Source: Marinobacter orientalis (GTDB taxonomy: Bacteria; Pseudomonadota; Gammaproteobacteria; Pseudomonadales; Oleiphilaceae). Taken from it: 64,000 bases of DNA. The notes below the pieces were generated by a model that did not search any database, was not told where the DNA came from, and saw only the letters and a list, made by a program, of their open reading frames with translations. The position numbers and the translations under genes are program-made. The number at the start of each line of letters is the position of its first letter. Positions within the stretch are counted from its first letter, which is position 1. The stretch covers positions 1,612,001 through 1,676,000 of the forward strand of contig NZ_SRZX01000001.1 in assembly GCF_004792665.1 (NCBI RefSeq), given 5' to 3'. This document shows positions 26,599 through 35,034 of this stretch, one piece after another.

Positions 26599-26616
26599 GT
26601 TTACCTTAACGTAAAC
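26599..26616. promoter_or_regulatory. LiuR-like palindromic operator upstream of the E1alpha operon
   Basis: The 18-mer GTTTACCTTAACGTAAAC is an inverted repeat with one central mismatch pair. It closely resembles the TTTACGTTAACGTAAA-like sites described for the MerR-family regulator LiuR of branched-chain amino-acid catabolism in proteobacteria. The site lies in the 170-base gap before the E1alpha gene, supporting a branched-chain 2-oxoacid role. The regulator gene is not in this window. Confidence 0.6.
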
Positions 26617-26650
26617 TGTATCGTTCTGGTAGACCCGAAAAGGTGATTTT

Positions 26651-27193
26651 TTAGACAGGGTAGAGCGGTGCGGGCGTCAGGCTGACGAGGGTTTCCTCGT
26701 TGCCGATATTGACGGTCCCGTCCTGGATGGTGCACTGCAGGTTCATGCCGCGCTCCGCCAGTTCGGCAAGTGGCTCGGTGGCTTCCGGTGGCAGGTTGAT
26801 GATGGTGAGATTGTTGAAGCGGGTCAGTTTGCCCTGATGTTTTTCCCACCACAGGGGCACGGCCCGACCGCCATAGGTATACAGGATAACCCGGTCCGAG
26901 CGGTTGCAGGCTTTGCGCAGGCGGCTTTCGTCCGGCAGGCCCAGTTCGATCCAGAGTTCGATATCGTCACTCAGGCTTTTCTGCCACAGGTCCGGTTCGT
27001 CATCCGTGCTGATACCCTTGGTGAATTCCAGACTTTCACTGGCATTCAGTATGAAAGCCAGCAGGCGTATCATCATCCGCTCGTCAGTTTCCGACGGATG
27101 GCGGGCAATGGTGAGGTGGTGGTCAGCGTAGTAGTGCCTGTCCATGTCGGCGATGTTCAGTATCGCCTTGAAGATGGTTGCCTTGAGCGCCAT
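26651..27193 (-). CDS. yaeQ: YaeQ family protein
   Basis: The 180-residue protein matches YaeQ from end to end (ALKATIFKAILNIADMDRHYY, HPSETDERMMIRLLAF, GLPDESRLRKACNRS, VILYTYGGRAVPLWW). The fold is nuclease-like (PD-(D/E)XK superfamily), but no activity is firmly assigned. It is a single gene, divergent from lrgA. Confidence 0.92.
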   Translation of the reverse strand: MALKATIFKAILNIADMDRHYYADHHLTIARHPSETDERMMIRLLAFILNASESLEFTKGISTDDEPDLWQKSLSDDIELWIELGLPDESRLRKACNRSDRVILYTYGGRAVPLWWEKHQGKLTRFNNLTIINLPPEATEPLAELAERGMNLQCTIQDGTVNIGNEETLVSLTPAPLYPV

Positions 27194-27261
27194 TGGGCTT
27201 CCTGCTTAGGGTTGTCCGGGGCGACAGTGTAAATCAAATGTTCAGCAGAGAAACAACAGCC

Positions 27262-27621
27262 ATGTCAATGTTGCGCGGTTTTCTGGTTCTGACAGTATTC
27301 TTTATCGCCGGCGAGGTCCTCAGGGTGTTGCTGGCACTGCCAGTGAGTGGTGGTGTTATCGGCATGATCCTGCTCACCCTGTTGCTGATGGTCAAGGGTT
27401 CCATCAGTGACAGCCTGGCGGGGGCGAGCCAGGCGCTGATTTCGGTGCTGGTGTTGCTGATCATGCCCGGGGTGGTGGGTGTGTTTTTTGTTGCCGATGA
27501 ATTCGCGGGGCAGTGGCTGGCGGTTGGAATCGCGCTGGTGCTGGGAACACTGCTGAGTGTGCTGACCACGCTGTGGCTGATGAGGCGTTTCAGCGGCCAG
27601 GAGGTTGATGGTCATGACTGA
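27262..27621 (+). CDS. lrgA: CidA/LrgA family membrane protein
   Basis: The 119-residue protein has four membrane segments typical of the holin-like LrgA/CidA family (VLLALPVSGGVIGMILLTLLL, ISVLVLLIMPGVVGVFF). The family is tied to murein hydrolase control and, more recently, to small organic-acid transport. The ATG at 27262 gives the usual length; two upstream in-frame starts exist. It overlaps lrgB by 8 bases. Confidence 0.88.
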   Translation: MSMLRGFLVLTVFFIAGEVLRVLLALPVSGGVIGMILLTLLLMVKGSISDSLAGASQALISVLVLLIMPGVVGVFFVADEFAGQWLAVGIALVLGTLLSVLTTLWLMRRFSGQEVDGHD

Positions 27622-28345
27622 GTTGTCGAACCGCTTTCAGGAACTGCTCGAACTGCTTTCCGTGAGCCCGGTGCTGGCGATCGCACTGACCTTCGGGGCA
27701 TTTTTTGCGGGCAACCGTCTGTTTGAAGGTCTGAACCGTCCGGCGTGGCTGCCGCCGATCCTGATTTCGTCGATGCTGGTCAGTGCAGCGATTGCCATTC
27801 TGGCAATCGACTACGGTGATTATCGTGAAGGCGCCCAGTGGCTGTCCGTCCTGCTGGGACCTGCCACGGTGGCACTGGGTGTGCCACTGTACCAGCAGAT
27901 GCATCATATCCGGGCGTTGTGGCGCCCCATTGTATTTACACTACCGGTGGCAGCAACGCTCGCCGCTGTTTATGCGGTGCTCATCGCCGCCTTGATGGGC
28001 GCCTCCCCGGAAGTGCTGGCATCACTGGCGCCTAAGTCAGTTACCGCACCCATTGCCATCGGCATCACCGAGCAGCTCGGCGGCTCCGTGTCCCTGATGA
28101 TGGGTGGGCTGCTGATCACCGGCATCATGGCAACCCTGTTTGTGGACCTGCTCGCACGGCGGCTCTCGATCACAGATCCACGCATCCTGGGCCTTGCGCT
28201 GGGGTTGAACGGTCATGCCATCGGCACCGCGAGGGCGTTTGAGCTGGGCCCGACCGCAGGCGCGTTCGCTTCCCTTGGTATGGGCCTGACCGGCATCTTC
28301 ACTGCCCTGATCCTGCCCCTGGCATTCAGCCTCACGGGCATTTGA
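27614..28345 (+). CDS. lrgB: LrgB family membrane protein
   Basis: The 243-residue protein has seven or more membrane segments and the family signature PKSVTAPIAIGITEQLGG in the middle, followed by GHAIGTARAFELGPTAGAF. It works with LrgA. ATG 27614 is preferred because AGGAGG lies 9 bases upstream; TTG 27605 and ATG 27608 are too close to it. Confidence 0.9.
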   Translation: MTELSNRFQELLELLSVSPVLAIALTFGAFFAGNRLFEGLNRPAWLPPILISSMLVSAAIAILAIDYGDYREGAQWLSVLLGPATVALGVPLYQQMHHIRALWRPIVFTLPVAATLAAVYAVLIAALMGASPEVLASLAPKSVTAPIAIGITEQLGGSVSLMMGGLLITGIMATLFVDLLARRLSITDPRILGLALGLNGHAIGTARAFELGPTAGAFASLGMGLTGIFTALILPLAFSLTGI

Positions 28346-28403
28346 CGGGGCCTGATACATTTAATTGCACAAAAAACGCTCGCAGGGCTTGCAAACCCGC
28401 ATG

Positions 28404-28422
28404 CAAATGACAATAATTATCA
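28404..28422. promoter_or_regulatory. Fur-box-like site upstream of bfd
   Basis: The 19-mer CAAATGACAATAATTATCA resembles the Fur consensus (GATAATGATWATCATTATC) at most positions. It lies 32 bases before the bfd start. Iron repression of bfd is the usual arrangement in relatives. Confidence 0.6.
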
Positions 28423-28453
28423 GTACCTTTCATTGGCCCTGTGAGTAACCTCC

Positions 28454-28660
28454 ATGTACGTATGCCTTTGCCACGGTGTGACAGACAGAGAAATCCGCGA
28501 AGCTGCCGACAACGGCATCAGTTCCATGCGCCAGCTTGGGCGGGAACTCGGTGTGGGTACCCAGTGTGGCCGTTGCGCCTGCACTGCCCGGGAAATTCTT
28601 CGCGAGAGCCGTACACCTGATTATCTGGCCATGGCAAATATGCTCGCCCAGCCGGCCTGA
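28454..28660 (+). CDS. bfd: Bacterioferritin-associated ferredoxin
   Basis: This 68-residue [2Fe-2S] protein has the Bfd pattern CxC (Cys4, Cys6) and CxxC (Cys38, Cys41). It delivers electrons to bacterioferritin so that stored iron is released. A Fur-like site lies upstream and bfr follows after 96 bases. Confidence 0.95.
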   Translation: MYVCLCHGVTDREIREAADNGISSMRQLGRELGVGTQCGRCACTAREILRESRTPDYLAMANMLAQPA

Positions 28661-28756
28661 CCCTCGCTTGCTGCATTCATTTCCCATTTGTGATTTTTTC
28701 TCCTCGAGTGAAAGGCTATCCTTGTAAGTAGTTCACACTCAACATGGAGATCCGTC

Positions 28757-29233
28757 ATGAAAGGCGACAAGAAAGTCATCCAGTTTCTTAACAAGGTGCT
28801 CGCCAACGAGCTTACCGCGATCAACCAGTATTTTCTCCACTCCCGCATGTACAAGGACTGGGGCATCACCAAACTGGCGGACAAGGAATACGAAGAATCC
28901 ATCGACGAAATGAAGCATGCGGATCAGCTGATCGAGCGCATTCTCTTTCTGGAGGGATTGCCGAACCTGCAGGATCTGAACAAGCTGCTGATCGGCGAGA
29001 ACGTCGAGGAAATGATTTCCTGTGACCTCAAACTTGAAATGATTGCCCACAAAGACCTCAAGGATGCTGTGATCTATTGCGAGCAGGTTCAGGATTTCAC
29101 AAGCCGCGAACTGTTCCGCAGTATTCTGGACAGCGAGGAGGAGCATATTGACTGGCTCGAGACTCAGCTGGACATGATCGGCAAGATGGGGATCCAGAAC
29201 TACATCCAGCTTCAGTCCTCGGCAGGGGAGTAA
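28757..29233 (+). CDS. bfr: Bacterioferritin
   Basis: This 158-residue iron-storage protein has all ferroxidase ligands: Glu18, Glu51, His54, Glu94, Glu127 and His130. The heme ligand is Met52. The length is that of the standard subunit (24-mer shell). It is followed by a phosphohexomutase gene after 6 bases, which is probably co-transcription rather than functional linkage. Confidence 0.97.
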   Translation: MKGDKKVIQFLNKVLANELTAINQYFLHSRMYKDWGITKLADKEYEESIDEMKHADQLIERILFLEGLPNLQDLNKLLIGENVEEMISCDLKLEMIAHKDLKDAVIYCEQVQDFTSRELFRSILDSEEEHIDWLETQLDMIGKMGIQNYIQLQSSAGE

Positions 29234-29239
29234 ACGACC

Positions 29240-30604
29240 GTGACAATGGACCTGTCCTGTTTCAAAGCCTATGACCTTCGCGGCCGCGTGCCGGATCAGC
29301 TCAACCCGCAGCTGGCGGAACGGATCGGCCGCGCCTATGTGGAAGTGACCGGCGCGAAGCGGGTTATCGTCGGCTACGATATCCGCCTCACCAGCCCTGA
29401 AATTGCCGACGCCCTCAGTTCCGGCCTGATGGCCGCCGGTGCCGATGTCTTCGATATCGGCCTGTGTGGCACCGAAATGGTCTACTTCGCCACCAGCCAT
29501 TACAAGATGGACGGCGGCATCATGGTTACTGCCAGCCATAACCCCCGTGACCACAACGGCATGAAAATGGTTGGCCCGGACTCGCGCCCCATCAGTTCCG
29601 ATAATGGCCTCAACGACATCCGCGACCGGGTTCCGGAGCCCTTTGCTGACGCGCCAGAGCAGGGACGTTATGAGCCGCTTGAAGTCACCACCGCCTATAT
29701 CGACCACCTGCTGGGCTATGTGGATGCCGGATCGCTCAAGCCGAAGACCATCGTGGTCAATGCCGGTAACGGCGGGGCGGGATTGATCATCGACGAACTG
29801 GAGCAGCACCTGCCGTTTGATTTCGTGAAAGTGCACCATGAGGCAGACGGTAACTTCCCCAACGGTGTCCCGAACCCCATTCTGGAAGAAAACCGTGCGG
29901 TGACTGCTGAAGCCGTCATCAATTACGGCGCCGCCATGGGCATTGCGTGGGATGGCGACTACGATCGCTGCTTCTTCTTTGACGAAAATGGCCGCTTCAT
30001 CGAAGGCTACTACATCGTCGGCCTGCTGGCGGACCAGTTCCTCCGCAAAACCGGCGGCGGCAAGGTCATTCACGACCCGAGACTGACCTGGAACACCATC
30101 GACCTGGTCAAAGCCGCCGGTGGTGAAGCCATCGAAAGCAAAACCGGCCATGCCTTCATCAAACAGCGCATGCGCGACGAAGATGCGGTTTACGGCGGCG
30201 AAATGAGTGCCCACCACTACTTCCGCGACTTCGCCTACTGCGACAGCGGCATGATCCCCTGGCTGCTGGTCGCCGAACGCCTGTGCCAGTCCGGCCAGAC
30301 ATTATCGTCCCTGATCGACGCCCGCATCGAAGCCTACCCGGCCAGCGGCGAAATCAACCGCACCATCGCCGACCCGCCCAAGGTCATCGCCGCCATCGAA
30401 GCCAAATACAGCGTGGGTGCCAAAAGCGTCTCCCACGTCGACGGCGCAAGCATCGAATTCGACGACTGGCGCTTCAACCTCCGCATGTCCAATACTGAAC
30501 CGGTGGTCCGCCTGAACGTGGAGTCGAGGGGTGATATTCCGTTGATGAAGGAAAAAACGACAGAGCTGTTGGCGGAAATGCAAAGGCTAAACGAGGAGGG
30601 CTAA
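29240..30604 (+). CDS. Phosphomannomutase/phosphoglucomutase family protein
   Basis: The 454-residue protein has the four-domain alpha-D-phosphohexomutase signature: catalytic loop MVTASHNPRDHNG (Ser in the TASHNP motif, about residue 98), metal-binding DGDYDRC, sugar-binding GGEMSAHHYFRD, and phosphate-binding RMSNTEPVVRLN. It interconverts mannose (and possibly glucose) 6- and 1-phosphates for surface polysaccharide precursors. A GTG start at 29240 is used because GGGGAG lies 9 bases upstream; ATG 29246 is an alternative. An element of the hairpin family lies 13 bases after the stop. Confidence 0.92.
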   Translation: MTMDLSCFKAYDLRGRVPDQLNPQLAERIGRAYVEVTGAKRVIVGYDIRLTSPEIADALSSGLMAAGADVFDIGLCGTEMVYFATSHYKMDGGIMVTASHNPRDHNGMKMVGPDSRPISSDNGLNDIRDRVPEPFADAPEQGRYEPLEVTTAYIDHLLGYVDAGSLKPKTIVVNAGNGGAGLIIDELEQHLPFDFVKVHHEADGNFPNGVPNPILEENRAVTAEAVINYGAAMGIAWDGDYDRCFFFDENGRFIEGYYIVGLLADQFLRKTGGGKVIHDPRLTWNTIDLVKAAGGEAIESKTGHAFIKQRMRDEDAVYGGEMSAHHYFRDFAYCDSGMIPWLLVAERLCQSGQTLSSLIDARIEAYPASGEINRTIADPPKVIAAIEAKYSVGAKSVSHVDGASIEFDDWRFNLRMSNTEPVVRLNVESRGDIPLMKEKTTELLAEMQRLNEEG

Positions 30605-30617
30605 CCCAGGATTTTGG

Positions 30618-30733
30618 GGCCGGTCGGGGCGATACCCCTATCAGAAACTGTGCGGAGCCATGGATGGCGGAGCTCAAGCACCACATGGATGTGCTTGAGC
30701 GTGTTTCTGATAGGGGTGTCGCCCCGACCGGTC
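30618..30733 (+). repeat. Dispersed hairpin element, copy A
   Basis: The left arm (30618-30648) and right arm (30703-30733) are 31-nt inverted repeats around a 54-nt core (30649-30702). Arms differ only at two places, both G-U if the plus strand is transcribed. The core contains GCCATGGATGGC and an inner 10-bp hairpin GCTCAAGCAC/GTGCTTGAGC. It lies between a rightward phosphohexomutase and the leftward pldA, so it may end both transcripts. Confidence 0.85.
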
Positions 30734-30756
30734 TTGTGCTAAAAGCCAGAAGCGAC

Positions 30757-31842
30757 TCAAAGCCAGTCGTTCAGCATAATGCCGATACCAATCCGCTGAA
30801 TCCGCTGATTGTAATCAATCAGACTCTCTCCGTAGCCGTTGAAATACTGAACATATCCCTTGATGGTATCCCCCATGGGAAAGCTGTAACCCAGCTCAAC
30901 AGACGTCCTGTTATCCTCAGAGCGTAAATTGTTCTGCAGCGTCAGTGACAGCGTCCGGTCCTCGCTCCACTTGTAGACTGCTCTGTAATCGGCGTACCCC
31001 AGATAACGCTCAATATCCGGATTGTCATCCTCACCGCTGTTCTCCGGCAACCGGTACCAGGGCTTCACCATGAACAACCAACGGTCATAACTGTAAGCCG
31101 CTCTGGCGGTAATGCGGTTCCAGCTGCGGGAACGGGGCTCGGACTGGCCATTGGACTGATGATTCAGGCCCAGGGAGACCCCATTGAAGGTGCCCGGGCC
31201 GATATCATAGTCCATGGCATATCGCAGGAAGATCTCCGGCTCGAAATTGGTTTCACGGAACGGGGCGGAATCTTCCGTGTTATAAACCTGCCAGAACGAC
31301 TTCTGGGTGTAGCCGAACCAGAGCGTTGTGCGGTTATCAAGCCAGCCGGTGAGCAGCGGTACCTTGAAACTGATCTGGTACTTGGCTTCCTGATTGTCGA
31401 TGCCATGATCGTAACCGGCGGTGCCCAGTCTCGGGCTGTCGGGGGTTCGGTTGGCATTCTCCATGTAGCTGAAGGGGAGAATGTACATTGGCCGGTGGCC
31501 GACAAAACCGCCGGAAAACGAGAAAATGGCGCTTTCCGCTGCAACCTCGCGGTTCACAAGTGCTGACGCCACGCCGGAGTTTTCACCCTTGCCCCCGGCT
31601 TCCAGCTCCTCAACGGCCTCGTCGTCCGTTGCCTGCTCCCGGGCCGCCCGCGGATTGTTGATGGCATCGTAGCAAGCCAGTCGCTGGACTCCGTCCCTGA
31701 TCAATGCACAGTCCTGTGGTGACAGATCGTCAAACGCCGTTTCTGTTTGCGTCGGTGTTTCTGCCGCAGTGGCCGATGCCGCGCCAAGGCAGAAAATGAG
31801 ACCGGTGGCTTTCACGGACCGTAAGTTGAAAATGACTGGCAT
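30757..31842 (-). CDS. pldA: Outer-membrane phospholipase A
   Basis: The 361-residue protein has a signal peptide (MPVIFNLRSVKATGLIFCLG) and an N-terminal Glu-rich linker before a C-terminal beta-barrel. The catalytic stretch NHQSNGQSEPRSRSWNR holds the conserved His and Ser of OMPLA (HxSNGxS pattern). The start at ATG 31842 has AAGGAC upstream. The C-terminal GIMLNDWL is barrel-like. It would hydrolyse acyl chains of phospholipids in the outer membrane. The linker region (about residues 60-100) is unusually acidic. Confidence 0.9.
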   Translation of the reverse strand: MPVIFNLRSVKATGLIFCLGAASATAAETPTQTETAFDDLSPQDCALIRDGVQRLACYDAINNPRAAREQATDDEAVEELEAGGKGENSGVASALVNREVAAESAIFSFSGGFVGHRPMYILPFSYMENANRTPDSPRLGTAGYDHGIDNQEAKYQISFKVPLLTGWLDNRTTLWFGYTQKSFWQVYNTEDSAPFRETNFEPEIFLRYAMDYDIGPGTFNGVSLGLNHQSNGQSEPRSRSWNRITARAAYSYDRWLFMVKPWYRLPENSGEDDNPDIERYLGYADYRAVYKWSEDRTLSLTLQNNLRSEDNRTSVELGYSFPMGDTIKGYVQYFNGYGESLIDYNQRIQRIGIGIMLNDWL

Positions 31843-31852
31843 TGCGATGTCC

Positions 31853-32191
31853 TTATGCGTTGGAGAGACTGATCCATGTATTGGCGATGCCATAGGCCCA
31901 GACGCCAAGCAGGGTCAGCACCAGCAGTGAAAAAACAATTTTGTGACGGGTTCTTCGCTCCGCCGCTGCCGCTACTACCCAGCGTAAGTACATCAGGCCG
32001 ATAAAACAGATAAACACTGCCAGGCTGGCAGCCGCAGGGATCAGCAGCCAAACAGGGCTGAGCTCTGCTCCGCTCCCGGTGCGGCTGGAAAACCAGGCCA
32101 TGGAGACCAGCAGTACTGCCAGTGCCGAAAACTCGGCGATCAGCAGAGGTTTGCGCCACGGATGGGGTTGCGGTTTGTTCGCATCAGGCAT
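31853..32191 (-). CDS. Small inner-membrane protein of unknown function
   Basis: The 112-residue protein has three predicted membrane helices (ALAVLLVSMAWF, LLIPAAASLAVFICFIGLM, IVFSLLVLTLLGVWAYGI) and a basic loop after the second (AERRTRHK). I recognise no family. It lies directly upstream of pldA on the same strand, with its stop 10 bases before the pldA ATG, so the two are probably co-transcribed. Confidence 0.6.
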   Translation of the reverse strand: MPDANKPQPHPWRKPLLIAEFSALAVLLVSMAWFSSRTGSGAELSPVWLLIPAAASLAVFICFIGLMYLRWVVAAAAERRTRHKIVFSLLVLTLLGVWAYGIANTWISLSNA

Positions 32192-32380
32192 AAATTCCGA
32201 CCTTCGGACTCTGTTTTTGTGTATGTTACCCGTAATAGAGAGGTAGGGCCTCCTGACTTACGAAATGGCAACGAAACCGATTGAAATCGGACGTTCATTT
32301 TGCACTTTGGTTTTTTTGCCTCGCCGCAGCCGCTATAATGCTGCCACTGATTATTATAACGCCCAATTGCGAGGTGCATT

Positions 32381-32800
32381 GTGAAGATGAAGAGAGTCCT
32401 GGCTGCCGTATTGCTTGGTTTCGGCCTGACAACAGGCGCCGTAATGGCGAATGTTGAAGATGAAATTCGCGCTCGTATCGCTCCCGTAGGAGATGTTTGT
32501 GTACAGGGTGAAGACTGTGGGCAGGAAGCAGCGCCGGCTGAAACCGCCAGCACTGAACCCCGTGCCGGTAACGAGGTCTACGATGCCGCCTGTGCAGCCT
32601 GTCATGCTTCCGGTGCCGCGGGTGCACCCATAATGGGCGACGCCGGTGCCTGGGAAGGTCGCATCGACAAGGGACTTGAGACACTGGTCGATCATGCCAT
32701 TAACGGCTTCAATGCCATGCCGGCCAAGGGCGGCTGCTCCAGCTGTTCCGATGAAGAAATTGAAGTGGCCGTCGAGTATATGGTTGAGCAGGTCGAGTAA
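32381..32800 (+). CDS. Cytochrome c5 family protein
   Basis: The 139-residue protein has a signal peptide ending near AVMANVE and a CAACH heme-binding motif (Cys71, Cys74, His75). The axial Met is probably in FNAMPAKGG, followed by the CSSC pair typical of c5. It is a periplasmic electron carrier. A GTG at 32381 with GAGG six bases upstream is used; ATG 32387 is an alternative. An intrinsic terminator follows. Confidence 0.92.
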   Translation: MKMKRVLAAVLLGFGLTTGAVMANVEDEIRARIAPVGDVCVQGEDCGQEAAPAETASTEPRAGNEVYDAACAACHASGAAGAPIMGDAGAWEGRIDKGLETLVDHAINGFNAMPAKGGCSSCSDEEIEVAVEYMVEQVE

Positions 32801-32826
32801 GCTGCCACTGTAATGCCTTCGATCCC

Positions 32827-32851
32827 AAAAGCCCCGCACCGCGGGGCTTTT
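32827..32851. terminator. Bidirectional intrinsic terminator between cytochrome c5 and rep
   Basis: AAAAGCCCCGC pairs with GCGGGGCTTTT around ACC (11 bp). It has a U tract on both strands and lies between two convergent genes. Confidence 0.9.
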
Positions 32852-32872
32852 GCGTGACGGGGCCTGCAGGTT

Positions 32873-34891
32873 TCAGCTTCCCAGATCACCCAGCAGGGCA
32901 CTCAGCGTGGCCTTGCCCTTTTTCTGATTGGCTTCCACGTCCAGGTCACCGGTACCTTCCCAACGCAGGTCGTCTCCCGGCAGTTCATCCAGAAACCGGC
33001 TGGGGATGGTTTCCAGCTTTTCGCCGTATTGCTTGCGCTGTGCGGCATAGGTAAGCGTCAGGGTTTCCCGGGCCCGGGTGATACCGACGTACATCAAGCG
33101 CCGTTCCTCTTCGATATTACCCTCTTCGATGCTGGAGCGGTGGGGCAGGATTTCCTCCTCAAGGCCCATGATGAATACGTGGGGAAATTCCAGGCCCTTG
33201 GACGCGTGCAGGGTCAGCAGCTGGACCTTGTCACTGTCGTCTTCCTCTTCCCGTTGCTCCATCATATCCCTCAGGATCAGGCGGCTGATGGCATCTTCGA
33301 TGCCCATCTCGTCAGCTGTGCCCTTGCCATCATCCAGCATGCGCCGGATCGACTCCACCAGGTACCAGATATTCTCCATCCGCCGTTCCGCCTGTTTCGG
33401 TGAGCCGGAGTGGAGGTGCAGCCATTCTTCGTATTCAATGTCGGTGAACAGCTGTTTGATCACCGGAATCGGCTCTTCCCCGAGCAGCCGGCCGCAGGTG
33501 CTGTCCACCCAGTGGGCGAAGCGACGCAGGCGATCCAGTCCCTTTTCGGTGACATGGGTTTCGGCACCCATGTCACCGAGTGCCCGGAACAGGCTGACAT
33601 TGCGAGAGCGAGCGTAATGGCTCAGCTGCTCCAGGGTGCGGGGCCCGATCTCCCTGCGCGGCACGTTCACTACCCGCAGGAACGCAGCATTGTCATCCGG
33701 GTTTACCAGCAGGCGCAGATAGGACATGGCGTCCTTGATCTCGTTCTTGGAAAAAAACGACTGGCCGCCGGAGATACGGTAAGGAATCTGGTAGGCCTGC
33801 AGTTTCATTTCCAGCAGGCGCGCCTGGTGATTGCCGCGGTAAAGCACGGCGAAATCCCGGAAGGCCTGGCCTTTCTTGAGTTTCTGGTCAAGGATTTCCG
33901 TGGCCACCCGCTCGGCTTCCGCGTCCTCGTTGCGGCAGCGTACGATGCGCAACTCATCGCCGGTGGTGTGGTCGCTCCAAAGGGCCTTTTCGAACACGTG
34001 GGGGTTGTTGGCGATGACTGTATTGGCGCAACGCAGGATACGAACGGTAGAGCGATAGTTCTGCTCCAGCTTGACGATTTTCAGGCTGGGGAAGTCTTCC
34101 TTCAGTTGTGCAAGATTCTCCGGCCGGGCGCCGCGCCAGGCATAGATGGACTGGTCGTCATCGCCTACCACCGTGAAGGCGGCACGCTCCGCCACCAGCA
34201 GTTTTACCAGTTCGTACTGGCACACGTTGGTGTCCTGATATTCATCCACCAGCATGTAGCGGATTTTCCGGCGCCATTTCTGCAGCACCTCGGGGTTGTC
34301 ACGGAATAATTGCACCGGCAGCAGGATCAGGTCATCGAAATCGACCGCGTTGTAGGCCTTGAGATATTCGTTGTAGTAGCGGTAGATAATGGCAATGCGC
34401 TGTTCTCGTTCATCCGCCGCCCGGCTCCAGGCGTCCTGGGGGCTGCGCATGGCGTTCTTCCAGGATGAAATAGTCATCTGCACGTCGGATAGCTCGTCAC
34501 CGGCATCTGCGCTGGCCTCGCGCATCATCAGGTCCTGCAGCAGGGCCTTGGCATCTTCCGCGTCAAAGATGGAAAAGCCGGGGTGGTAGCCCAGGTGCTC
34601 GTGCTCCTCGCGGATCATGTTCAGCCCGAGGTTATGGAATGTCGAGACAATCAGCCCCCGGGTCAGTTTACGATCCACCAGGCGCCCGACACGCTCTTTC
34701 ATCTCCCGGGCTGCCTTGTTGGTAAAGGTGAGCGCGGCAATGTGTCGCCCCGGAATACCCAGGTGCTCGATCAGGTAGGCAACCTTGCGGGTGATCACAC
34801 TGGTCTTGCCGCTGCCGGCACCGGCCAGTACCAGCATGGGGCCATCCGCATACCGGACGGCTTCACTCTGTCGGGGATTGAGCATGTTCAC
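32873..34891 (-). CDS. rep: ATP-dependent DNA helicase Rep (UvrD/Rep family)
   Basis: The 672-residue superfamily-1 helicase has all motifs in order: VLAGAGSGKTSVITRKVAYL (Walker A, about residue 22), TFTNKAAREMKERV, the YMLVDEYQDTN Walker B, GDDDQSIYAWRGA, LEQNYRST, LLTLHASKGLEFPHVFIMG and YVGITRARETL. The length fits Rep. It helps restart replication and remove roadblocks. The adjacent in-frame ATG at residue 3 is an alternative start. Confidence 0.93.
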   Translation of the reverse strand: MNMLNPRQSEAVRYADGPMLVLAGAGSGKTSVITRKVAYLIEHLGIPGRHIAALTFTNKAAREMKERVGRLVDRKLTRGLIVSTFHNLGLNMIREEHEHLGYHPGFSIFDAEDAKALLQDLMMREASADAGDELSDVQMTISSWKNAMRSPQDAWSRAADEREQRIAIIYRYYNEYLKAYNAVDFDDLILLPVQLFRDNPEVLQKWRRKIRYMLVDEYQDTNVCQYELVKLLVAERAAFTVVGDDDQSIYAWRGARPENLAQLKEDFPSLKIVKLEQNYRSTVRILRCANTVIANNPHVFEKALWSDHTTGDELRIVRCRNEDAEAERVATEILDQKLKKGQAFRDFAVLYRGNHQARLLEMKLQAYQIPYRISGGQSFFSKNEIKDAMSYLRLLVNPDDNAAFLRVVNVPRREIGPRTLEQLSHYARSRNVSLFRALGDMGAETHVTEKGLDRLRRFAHWVDSTCGRLLGEEPIPVIKQLFTDIEYEEWLHLHSGSPKQAERRMENIWYLVESIRRMLDDGKGTADEMGIEDAISRLILRDMMEQREEEDDSDKVQLLTLHASKGLEFPHVFIMGLEEEILPHRSSIEEGNIEEERRLMYVGITRARETLTLTYAAQRKQYGEKLETIPSRFLDELPGDDLRWEGTGDLDVEANQKKGKATLSALLGDLGS

Positions 34892-35001
34892 AATATCGGC
34901 GCCAAATCGGAATTTTGTGGGTAAACCCGGGAGGCGGATATTCTACACCAGCCGGACTTCGTGTACCTTGGGGATCTATCAGCTATTCTTGAGGAGCGGA
35001 G

Positions 35002-35034
35002 ATGTTTGCTCACCAGCAACGGGACGTTTGTTGA
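35002..35034 (+). CDS. Short upstream ORF (leader peptide) coupled to the GGDEF/EAL gene
   Basis: GAGGAGCGGAG directly precedes ATG 35002, a strong ribosome-binding site. The ORF encodes only ten residues (MFAHQQRDVC) and stops with a TGA that overlaps the ATG of the next gene (TGATG). This looks like translational coupling, since the downstream start has only a weak site of its own. No function for the peptide is known. Confidence 0.4.
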   Translation: MFAHQQRDVC

